This document shows, one piece after another, positions 5,259 to 10,372 of a stretch of DNA of 10,372 bases (position 1 is its first letter; each line of letters opens with the position of its first letter). The notes beneath the pieces are model-generated. The model worked only from the letters and a program-made list of their open reading frames with translations. It was not told the DNA's origin and ran no database searches. The stretch comes from an uncultured Dehalococcoidia bacterium (lineage in GTDB: Bacteria > Chloroflexota > Dehalococcoidia > Tepidiformales > Tepidiformaceae): contig CALFYR010000612.1 in the NCBI GenBank assembly GCA_937954195.1, forward strand, positions 1 through 10,372, read 5' to 3'. The position numbers were made by a program, and so were the translations under genes.

Positions 5259-5609
5259 CTACCTCGCGCCGGCCCAGAGGACGGCATCATCACATTCGTT
5301 GCGACCCTCCAGCACGGCCAGAATGGCGTTTGCTGCCTGCTCCGCACGAGCCTGGTTCGGGTACCGGATAACGATACCTGCGTGCTGCCGTCCCGCTTCC
5401 GCCCATTCCAGGGCAAGCCGCAGATAGTCCAGCTTATTCGCTGTCACCACGGTCCTCGTCTCCGACCGTGCCCACTCCAGGATTACTTCATCAGGAGTCG
5501 TCTCGAGCCCCACTTGATAGGCGGTGACCACGTCATGTCCACCGGCCCGCAGCATCGCAACTATGACCTCCCCCGACGAGTCTTCATCGGTAAGGATGCG
5601 GACAGTCAA
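5259..5609 (-). CDS. DUF5615 PIN-like protein, putative toxin of a DUF433 pair
   Basis: The product is 116 aa, starting at a TTG (5609-5607). VRILTDEDSSGEVIVAMLRAGGHDVVTA (3-30) and the later VVTANKLDYLRL (54-65) match the DUF5615/Mut7-C-like PIN fold. Putative metal-binding acidic residues are Asp8, Asp40-Glu41 and Asp61. The usual TxDxDF triad region reads TANKLDY, so one acidic residue is Asn58 here and nuclease activity is uncertain. DUF5615 proteins are commonly encoded next to DUF433 proteins and are thought to be the toxin (ribonuclease) side of type II toxin-antitoxin pairs. The TTG overlaps the DUF433 stop as TTGA, implying translational coupling. No ATG alternative gives an intact first strand. 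Confidence 0.8.
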   Translation of the reverse strand: MTVRILTDEDSSGEVIVAMLRAGGHDVVTAYQVGLETTPDEVILEWARSETRTVVTANKLDYLRLALEWAEAGRQHAGIVIRYPNQARAEQAANAILAVLEGRNECDDAVLWAGAR

Positions 5610-5914
5610 CGCCGGCGAGCCTTTATCGCCGCCAAGTCCTCTTCAAACCGCTGACGAATTTCATCGACGTCCACATCAAGCTCCGCGTGGAACGCTTCTC
5701 GGTTCGCGAGGTAGTAGGCGATCGCCGCATGGACTTTCTCCCGGCCGAGGTGCGGATACTCTTCGAGAATTTGCTCGGCCGTCCAGCCGTCCCGCACATA
5801 GGCTGCGACCTGGAGCACGGGAAACCGCGTTCCGGCCAGGCAGGGTCGGCCCCCGTAAACCCCGGGCGTGCTGGTAATGAGCGTCCCAATATCGAACGGT
5901 GCGGTGCTGGGCAT
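5606..5914 (-). CDS. DUF433 protein, putative antitoxin
   Basis: The product is 102 aa. ITSTPGVYGGRPCLAGTRFPV (13-33) is the DUF433 signature, followed by VAAYVRDGWTAEQILEEYPHL (36-56, helix-turn-helix-like) and VHAAIAYYLANREAF (61-75). The Glu/Arg-rich tail (82-102) is suited to wrapping a toxin partner. DUF433 proteins are winged or HTH antitoxin-like partners of DUF5615 PIN-like proteins, which follows directly here. The ATG at 5914 has no Shine-Dalgarno; instead TACACT (complement of 5922-5927) ends 7 nt before it, so a leaderless transcript is possible. It lies 30 bp downstream of the crotonase stop on the same strand, so read-through expression is also possible. Confidence 0.85.
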   Translation of the reverse strand: MPSTAPFDIGTLITSTPGVYGGRPCLAGTRFPVLQVAAYVRDGWTAEQILEEYPHLGREKVHAAIAYYLANREAFHAELDVDVDEIRQRFEEDLAAIKARRR

Positions 5915-5921
5915 GTCTGGA

Positions 5922-5927
5922 AGTGTA
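5922..5927 (-). promoter_or_regulatory. -10-like hexamer directly before the DUF433 start
   Basis: On the minus strand TACACT matches TATAAT at four positions including the key T, A and final T, and lies 7 nt before the ATG. This spacing would place transcription initiation at or near the start codon. No clear -35 is seen. The same GCTACACTT string occurs upstream of the HxlR gene (complement of 4830-4838). Confidence 0.35.
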
Positions 5928-5944
5928 GCAAACCGTCACGGGCC

Positions 5945-6637
5945 CTACGCCCGCGGAGCGAACAATGCCTCCGGCTCGACTCCCGCTTCGAACCGGCGCA
6001 TCTGCGCCTTCATGAGCGAGGTTGCCTGTGGGGGGAGCGCCGCGAGTTCCTGCGCCAGCTCCCGGGCTTTGTCCACCACCTCCGCATCCGGGACTACGGC
6101 GTGCACGAGGCCGCGCCGTTCGAGCCATTCGCCGCTCATGCGCCGTCCCAGGAGTGCGAGCTCGGTGATCGCGCCGCGGCCGCCGCGCAGCTGGAGCCAT
6201 GCCAGGTTCATCGGCGCGGCCATGCCCATCGCCACCTCGCCAACGTGGAGGAACGCCGATTCGCCCATCACGATGAAGTCGTTGGCGAGCGCGAAGGATG
6301 ATCCCGCGTTGATGGCGTACCGCTCGAGTGCGCAGACGGTCGGCTTCGGGCAGTTGTACATGTCGAGGTGGAAGCCGGCCCACTCGCGGTTGAACCCGGG
6401 GAGCCATTCCGGCGGCGGGTCGGCGCGGAATTCCTTCAGGTCCAACCCCGAGCAAAGCGCCCCTTCGGCGCCGCGATAGAGGATGGCGTTCACCGAGTCA
6501 TCGGACACAGCCTCTGCCAGCGCCGCCCGCACGGCGGTCACGAGCGGACCCGTGAGCGAATTCTTTCGATCGGGACGGTTGAGGATGATGGTCCGCAGGG
6601 CGCCATCGGTTTCGGTGAGGACAGGCTGCTCAGTCAT
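5945..6637 (-). CDS. Enoyl-CoA hydratase/isomerase (crotonase) family protein, short
   Basis: The product is 230 aa from the ATG at 6637. The crotonase fold is clear: IILNRPDRKNSL (17-28), oxyanion-hole segment LCSGLDLKEF (61-70), second oxyanion segment ALERYAINAGSSFALANDF (103-121), and HVGEVAMGM (131-139) with Glu133 at the second catalytic Glu position. The first catalytic Glu of true hydratases (Glu144 in the rat enzyme) aligns with Ser114, so simple hydratase chemistry is doubtful; an isomerase, hydrolase or other CoA-thioester reaction is equally possible. The protein ends about 25-30 residues earlier than usual, at GVEPEALFAPRA, without the typical final helices. Upstream in-frame ATGs at 6748, 6661 and 6655 add sequence unlike the family. 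No strong ribosome-binding site marks the chosen start, so the exact start is uncertain. Confidence 0.82.
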   Translation of the reverse strand: MTEQPVLTETDGALRTIILNRPDRKNSLTGPLVTAVRAALAEAVSDDSVNAILYRGAEGALCSGLDLKEFRADPPPEWLPGFNREWAGFHLDMYNCPKPTVCALERYAINAGSSFALANDFIVMGESAFLHVGEVAMGMAAPMNLAWLQLRGGRGAITELALLGRRMSGEWLERRGLVHAVVPDAEVVDKARELAQELAALPPQATSLMKAQMRRFEAGVEPEALFAPRA

Positions 6638-6749
6638 GGGCGTAGTTGAGCGCATTCGCATGGCCGTGTCCAAGCAGGTGTTTTGACTGGCACGAACGAT
6701 CTCCTCTAGTCTCCCCGCGCATTCGCTCGCGCTTCGGAGGCTTCGCACG
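6638..6749. other. Divergent promoter region with a 10-bp direct repeat
   Basis: GCGCATTCGC occurs exactly at 6650-6659 and again at 6717-6726, one copy on each side of the predicted plus-strand promoter. The copies share no further flanking sequence. They could be two half-sites for a shared regulator, or a coincidence in GC-rich DNA. Confidence 0.3.
6683..6712 (+). promoter_or_regulatory. Candidate promoter for the AttH/CrtC-like gene
   Basis: TTGACT (6683-6688) and TAGTCT (6707-6712) are separated by 18 bp. The -35 is good and the -10 modest. Transcription would start near 6719, about 30 nt before the ATG at 6750, which has GGAGG at 6736-6740. Confidence 0.45.
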
Positions 6750-7841
6750 ATGGCCCTTACCCCAGCTGACGACTACCTGATTCACCAGACTCCATATACG
6801 TTCGACCGCGTCGCGACCAGCGACCGCAATTTCTACGACCGGTACTTCTTCAACGGGTACCGGCGGGACGGAGGCGTGTACTTCGGGGTGGCGATGGGCC
6901 AGTACCCCAACCTGGGCATCATGGATGCCGCCTTCAGCGTGGTGGTCGACGGCAAGCAGCGTGTGGTCCGGGCGTCTCGCGCGCTCGGCGATGACCGGAT
7001 GAACGCATCGGTCGGCCCCGTCAGCGTCCAGATCGTCGAGCCGCTGAAAAAGCTGCGCGTCCGGGTGGCGAAGAATAAGTTCGGCGTCACGGCCGACCTT
7101 GTGTACGAGGCACGTTCGCTGCCCGCGGAAGAGCCGCACTTCTTCCGGCTCGCCGGCAACGTGCCCGCCATGGACTACACCCGCATGACGCAGCACGGCC
7201 AGTGGAGCGGGAAAATCACCGTCGATGGCAAGACGTTCGACCTTTCGACCGACACGTGGTGGGGGAGCCGTGACCATTCGTGGGGCATCCGGAACGTCGG
7301 TGGCCGCGACCCGCGTGGAGCACCCGCGAACGTCATCCCGCAATTCTTCTGGAACTGGGCGCCGCTGAACTTCGACGACATGTGCACGCTCTACACGGTG
7401 TCCGAATTCGCCGATGGCACACGATGGCACGAAAGCGGAGTCATCCTGAAGCCGTACCCGAACGCCTCGATGGAGGAGGTCGGGGTCGACCACGATCTGA
7501 CCTTCGCGAAAGGCACGCGCTGGCTCGAGAAGGGGACGGTGACGCTAACGCCTGCGAAGGGCAAGGAGCTGGCCATCGAATTCAAGCCGCTCTACTCGTT
7601 CCTGATGAAGGGTCTCGGCTACGGCGAACCGAAGTGGGGCCACGGCATGTGGGTTGGGCCGGATGAGGTGGATGGCACCGAGTACGACCTCGCGGCCGAA
7701 AACCCAATGGCGAACCTGCACGTCCAGCAGGTCTGCCAGGTAACCGCGGGCCGCAAGAAAGGCATCGGCGTCTTCGAGATCATCGTGATGGGTCCCCATC
7801 AGAAGTACGGGTTTAAGGAGCTACTCGACCCGGCGAAGTAG
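6750..7841 (+). CDS. AttH/CrtC-like (lipocalin-type) protein of unknown substrate
   Basis: The product is 363 aa, with GGAGG 9 nt before the ATG. The pattern NFYDRYFFNGYRRDGGVYFGVAMGQYPN (27-54), ASRALGDDR (74-82), VEPLKKLRV (96-104), DYTRMTQHGQWSGKI (142-156) and DTWWGSRDHSWGIRNVG (168-184) matches a family of roughly 350-aa proteins. They are found in actinobacteria, sphingomonads and Chloroflexota and are related to the AttH/hydroxyneurosporene-hydratase (CrtC) fold, often annotated as hypothetical. The WGSRDHSWG motif recalls the catalytic or ligand-binding region of CrtC-like hydratases of carotenoids or terpenoids; that this member is a hydratase is only an inference. There is no signal peptide or membrane helix, so it is probably cytosolic. 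It is divergent from the crotonase gene, and both could act on hydrophobic or acyl substrates. Confidence 0.7.
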   Translation: MALTPADDYLIHQTPYTFDRVATSDRNFYDRYFFNGYRRDGGVYFGVAMGQYPNLGIMDAAFSVVVDGKQRVVRASRALGDDRMNASVGPVSVQIVEPLKKLRVRVAKNKFGVTADLVYEARSLPAEEPHFFRLAGNVPAMDYTRMTQHGQWSGKITVDGKTFDLSTDTWWGSRDHSWGIRNVGGRDPRGAPANVIPQFFWNWAPLNFDDMCTLYTVSEFADGTRWHESGVILKPYPNASMEEVGVDHDLTFAKGTRWLEKGTVTLTPAKGKELAIEFKPLYSFLMKGLGYGEPKWGHGMWVGPDEVDGTEYDLAAENPMANLHVQQVCQVTAGRKKGIGVFEIIVMGPHQKYGFKELLDPAK

Positions 7842-7865
7842 GTGGCCGGTCGGACCCGTAATCCC

Positions 7866-7892
7866 GGGACCTTTGGGGGCTAGGGAGGTCCC
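7866..7892 (+). promoter_or_regulatory. Stem-loop that sequesters the only SD-like sequence before the glycosyltransferase
   Basis: GGGACCT (7866-7872) pairs with AGGTCCC (7886-7892). The strand GGGAGG (7883-7888), the only Shine-Dalgarno-like sequence before the GT2 start, partly lies in this stem. It could also act as a weak terminator for the upstream gene, but no T-tract follows. Confidence 0.4.
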
Positions 7893-7894
7893 CT

Positions 7895-7906
7895 GTCGGT
7901 GCCGAC
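7895..7906. repeat. 12-bp palindromic dyad GTCGGTGCCGAC
   Basis: GTCGG and CCGAC are perfect inverted arms around TG, immediately before the glycosyltransferase start. As RNA the loop would be very tight, so a DNA-binding site is somewhat more likely than a hairpin. Confidence 0.4.
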
Positions 7907-7915
7907 AACCATGGC

Positions 7916-9859
7916 GTGGTGGGGAAGATTGCTGTTGGGCCCGGGTTCGTCACAATCCGGGAATCGAACCGTGTAGCGCAGGGCGCGACGATCGTGTTCG
8001 TCGCGCTGGCGCTCCGGTACCTGTGGTGGCGAACCTTCGAATCGCTGAACCTCGAGGCGCCGCTCGTCTCCATTCCCTTCTTGATCGCGGACTACGTCGG
8101 GTTTGGCTTCTTCCTCCTTTTTGCCTTCCAGCTCTGGTCGCGTGTGCGTCACGAGGCGTTCGAACCTGAGCCGGGCCTTTCCGTCGATGTGTTCATCCCG
8201 ACGTACAACGAAGATCCGATCATCCTGCGCTCAACCATCGTCGCGGCGCTGAACATGCAGTACCCGCACGAAACGTATGTGCTCGACGACGGCCGCCGCG
8301 ACGAGATCCGGCGCATCTGCGAGGAACTTGGCGCGAAGTACCTGACACGGCCCGACAACAAGGGGGCCAAGGCGGGCAACATCAACGCGGCCCTCCCGAG
8401 AACCAACGGCGACTACATAGCCATTTTCGACGCCGACCACGCGCCGTTCGCCAACTTCCTGACGGACCTGCTCCCGTACTTCCGCGACCCCGGCGTCGCG
8501 CTCGCCCAGGCGCCTCAGGAGTACTACAACCTCGATTCGTTCCAGCATTTCGAAACAGGCCCGCAGGCGAAGTCCATGCGGCACGAACAGTCCGTGTTCT
8601 TTGAGGAGATCCTCCCCGGGAAGGACCGCCACAACGCCGTGTTCTGGTGCGGGTCCACCGCCATCATCCGGCGTTCGGCGCTGGAGGAAGTCGGCGGCGT
8701 CGATACGCGAACCATCACCGAAGACATGCACACGGCGATGACCATTCACGCTCGCGGCTGGAAGTCCGTGTACCACGCGCGGCCGCTGGCTGTCGGTATC
8801 GCACCAGATGACCCGGCGGCGTTCCTCGTCCAGCGGCTGCGCTGGGCGAAAGGCGCCGTGCAGGTACTTCGACGGGACAATCCGTTGACCAAGCGGGGAC
8901 TCTCGCTCTCACAACGAATCTCGTACTTCGCCAGCGTCGCCTACGTCTTCGAGTACGTTCCCAAAGCGATCTACCTGCTCACGCCGATCGTGGCGCTCCT
9001 GTTCGGCGCGCTTCCGATGTCGAACATGGGTTGGGCGTTGCTCTGGTACTTCCTGCCGTACTACATCGCTGGCCTCATCGCCAACCAGGCGCTCACGAGC
9101 GGCACGGCGCCGCTCTTCACCACGGAGCGGTTCTACGCTCTGAAGATGTGGATCATGCTGCGCGCCGCACTCACGCTGGTTATCCCCGGGAACCCGAAGT
9201 TCCAGGTGACTCCCAAGACAGGCGACAGCGACTCGCATACCTGGGAGCAGCTGCGGCCATTCAAGTGGCAGGTAATCCTCGGCGCGATGAACGGCTTCGC
9301 GGCCATCTGGGCACTCGTGGGGTGGTGGCTCGGGCTGCCATGGCGGCTTGGCCCGGTCGAACTCTTCGTCACGTCGGCCTGGGCGCTGTTCAACGCGGGC
9401 ATGATTGTCTATCTGCTCCGGCTGATCTTGAAGAAACACCACCGGCGCAAGGTGTATCGCTTTAAGGTCGACGTGCCGATCCGCATCCTTCGGAACCCTT
9501 CGGCGGCGGATGCGGAACTCGTCGGAGCGCGCATGACCGACATTTCGGCCATGGGGGCCGGCTGGATCTCGGAAACGCCGTTCGCGTCGGGTGACCCGGT
9601 CCGCCTGTCCTTCAGTACCGGCAGCGGCGATGCCATTCGGGCTGAAGCGCACGTGACCGTCTGCCGGCGACTCGCCGATGGAACGTTCGCGGTGGGATCG
9701 AGCTTCGATTCCCTGACGCCGGAGGCCGAACGGCGCCTCATCCTGTTCGTGTACCAGGTACACATCCCAACGTTGTTTGGCTACCAGCACGTGCCGAGCG
9801 ACCGCGAACTCGCGCAGATCATCCCGATGCGTCCGGCGAAGTCCGAAGAAGCCGCCTGA
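7916..9859 (+). CDS. Membrane GT2 glycosyltransferase, cellulose synthase (BcsA)-like, with C-terminal PilZ domain
   Basis: The product is 647 aa. Two N-terminal membrane segments (about 22-38 with RYLWWR, and 50-75) precede a GT2 domain (about 86-320). It has DD (124-125), DAD (172-174), TED (268-270) and QRLRW (306-310), the D,D,D,QxxRW set of processive beta-glycan synthases. Further membrane segments (about 338-503) follow, including a gating-loop-like FQVTPK (429-434). A PilZ domain (about 508-615) carries RKVYR (511-515, RxxxR) and DISAMG (542-547, DxSxxG), so c-di-GMP activation is expected. It would polymerise a UDP-sugar (glucose in BcsA) and extrude the chain. It is shorter than BcsA, and no bcsB, bcsZ or bcsC lies nearby, so the product may be another glucan. 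The start is GTG (7916, or GTG at 7919); an in-frame TAA at 7859 rules out an upstream start. Confidence 0.88.
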   Translation: MVGKIAVGPGFVTIRESNRVAQGATIVFVALALRYLWWRTFESLNLEAPLVSIPFLIADYVGFGFFLLFAFQLWSRVRHEAFEPEPGLSVDVFIPTYNEDPIILRSTIVAALNMQYPHETYVLDDGRRDEIRRICEELGAKYLTRPDNKGAKAGNINAALPRTNGDYIAIFDADHAPFANFLTDLLPYFRDPGVALAQAPQEYYNLDSFQHFETGPQAKSMRHEQSVFFEEILPGKDRHNAVFWCGSTAIIRRSALEEVGGVDTRTITEDMHTAMTIHARGWKSVYHARPLAVGIAPDDPAAFLVQRLRWAKGAVQVLRRDNPLTKRGLSLSQRISYFASVAYVFEYVPKAIYLLTPIVALLFGALPMSNMGWALLWYFLPYYIAGLIANQALTSGTAPLFTTERFYALKMWIMLRAALTLVIPGNPKFQVTPKTGDSDSHTWEQLRPFKWQVILGAMNGFAAIWALVGWWLGLPWRLGPVELFVTSAWALFNAGMIVYLLRLILKKHHRRKVYRFKVDVPIRILRNPSAADAELVGARMTDISAMGAGWISETPFASGDPVRLSFSTGSGDAIRAEAHVTVCRRLADGTFAVGSSFDSLTPEAERRLILFVYQVHIPTLFGYQHVPSDRELAQIIPMRPAKSEEAA

Positions 9860-9886
9860 CCTACGTGGCCGGAGGTTGGCCGGAGT

Positions 9887-9900
9887 GGGATACTTATCCC
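9887..9900. promoter_or_regulatory. 14-bp palindrome with -10-like hexamer abutting the FmdB start
   Basis: GGGATA and TATCCC are perfect arms around CT, ending one base before the ATG at 9901. GATACT (9889-9894) within it resembles a -10 and would start transcription at or near the ATG (leaderless). The dyad could be an operator over that promoter. Confidence 0.45.
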
Positions 9901-10248
9901 ATGCCCATCTACGAGTTTCGTTGCAGCGATTGCGGAAAGGTGACCAACTACTTCACCCGGAAGGTGGATACCGAGGTGAAGCCGCCCTGCGAGCACTGTG
10001 GAAGCGCGAAAACTGCCCGCATGATGTCGAAGTTCGGGCGGAGCTACACGCGCGCCGACATCATCGACAAATACGGTGACCCCTCCGAGGGACCGGGCGG
10101 ACCCGACGACTACCGCGACCCGCGCCAGATTGGGTCGTGGGTGGAAAAGCGGTTCGACGAATACGGCATGGACCTGCCAGAAGGCGCCCGGGAGATGATC
10201 GACGCCGCGCGTGATGGCGAGTTCCCCGACCCGGTCAAAGACCTGTGA
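9901..10248 (+). CDS. FmdB-family zinc ribbon protein
   Basis: The product is 115 aa. MPIYEFRCSDCGKV begins the FmdB/CxxC_CxxC_SSSS zinc ribbon, with Cys8/Cys11 and Cys30/Cys33. The rest (from about residue 45) is acidic and probably helical or disordered, ending WVEKRFDEYGMDLPEGAREMIDAARDGE. FmdB proteins were first linked to formamidase and amidase operons as putative regulators; their general role is unresolved, and related zinc ribbons may bind nucleic acid or protein. I chose the ATG at 9901 because the family begins MPxYEF; an in-frame start at 9865 adds 12 unrelated residues. There is no Shine-Dalgarno, and a -10-like hexamer lies 6 nt upstream. Its stop overlaps the next gene as GTGA, so the two are translated together. 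Confidence 0.85.
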   Translation: MPIYEFRCSDCGKVTNYFTRKVDTEVKPPCEHCGSAKTARMMSKFGRSYTRADIIDKYGDPSEGPGGPDDYRDPRQIGSWVEKRFDEYGMDLPEGAREMIDAARDGEFPDPVKDL

Positions 10249-10372
10249 GCGACACTTCGCCGCTGGACCGGATCATCCCGCGCATCCTGGAAAACTTCGC
10301 CGCTAAGAATGCCGCGCGAGAGCAGGCCCTCACCGCGAGCCGGGCCATCATCCGGATGAGCGCGAACAGCAT
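10245..10372 (+). CDS. Translin-family protein, N-terminal part (runs off the window)
   Basis: From GTG at 10245 the frame stays open for 42 codons to the window edge, encoding SPLDRIIPRILENFAAKNAA followed by REQALTASRAIIRMSANS. The helix with KNAAREQAL and SRxIIRxSANS is the N-terminal signature of bacterial and archaeal translin-like proteins, alpha-helical nucleic-acid-binding relatives of eukaryotic translin/TRAX (some automated annotations label them haloacid dehalogenases). Translin/TRAX acts in RNA cleavage (C3PO) in eukaryotes; the bacterial role is unknown. The 4-bp overlap with the FmdB stop implies coupled translation. The call rests on a short segment, so it is tentative. Confidence 0.6.
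   Translation, partial: MSDTSPLDRIIPRILENFAAKNAAREQALTASRAIIRMSANS

Noticed and set aside
5676..6455. Minus-strand frame of 259 codons across the crotonase and DUF433 genes
   Set aside because: It is an out-of-frame shadow of two recognised genes, rich in Arg and Gly and without motifs.
7911..7976. 21-codon ATG frame overlapping the start of the glycosyltransferase (possible leader peptide)
   Set aside because: No ribosome-binding site at proper spacing, and the peptide shows no features; the overlap is probably incidental.
8909..9790. Minus-strand frame of 293 codons opposite the glycosyltransferase
   Set aside because: It is antisense to conserved membrane and PilZ segments, with no recognisable protein features.

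Overview
The window reads as a gene-dense, high-GC (roughly 60-65% by eye) bacterial chromosome with no mobile elements, CRISPR array, tRNA or rRNA visible. The gene set suggests a member of the Chloroflexota (Dehalococcoidia/Tepidiforma-like). It combines a holB-ricT-comF cluster, an FmdB zinc ribbon coupled to a bacterial translin-family gene, a DUF433/DUF5615 pair and a lone BcsA-like synthase with a PilZ domain. The phylum is an inference from content, not from a marker gene.

Left block (1-2657, minus strand). Three genes read leftward: DNA polymerase III delta' (holB), a PSP1/RicT protein that overlaps it by 8 bp and carries a long disordered Arg/Pro/Gly-rich tail, and the first 64 codons of a ComF-family phosphoribosyltransferase. 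A 279-bp intergenic space with a strong hairpin separates this block from a small plus-strand gene (2937-3260). That gene encodes a HesB/IscA-fold protein lacking all three canonical cluster-binding cysteines. A perfect stem-loop (3288-3312) closes it against the next, convergent gene.

Centre (3316-5258). A minus-strand pair encodes an HxlR-type winged-helix regulator with an SCP2-like C-terminal domain, followed by a type II haloacid-dehalogenase-like HAD enzyme. Divergent from the regulator is a 64-codon CxxC protein. It has a near-consensus promoter, a 7-bp-arm operator-like dyad between its -35 and -10, a leader with mutually exclusive hairpins, a strong Shine-Dalgarno and a strong terminator. 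This is the most intriguing regulatory unit in the window. A perfect 13-bp terminator-like inverted repeat also lies inside the regulator's coding sequence.

Right centre (5259-7841). A DUF433 antitoxin-like gene and a DUF5615 PIN-like gene overlap by TTGA, downstream of a short crotonase-superfamily gene that lacks one catalytic Glu. Divergent from the crotonase is a 363-aa protein resembling the AttH/CrtC-like (lipocalin-type) family.

Right end (7842-10372, plus strand). A membrane GT2 cellulose-synthase-like protein with an apparently intact c-di-GMP-binding PilZ domain is followed by an FmdB-type zinc ribbon protein and a translin-family gene (coupled by GTGA) that runs off the window. 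Several genes show translational coupling, and two (DUF433 and FmdB) have -10-like hexamers so close to the ATG that leaderless transcripts are plausible.
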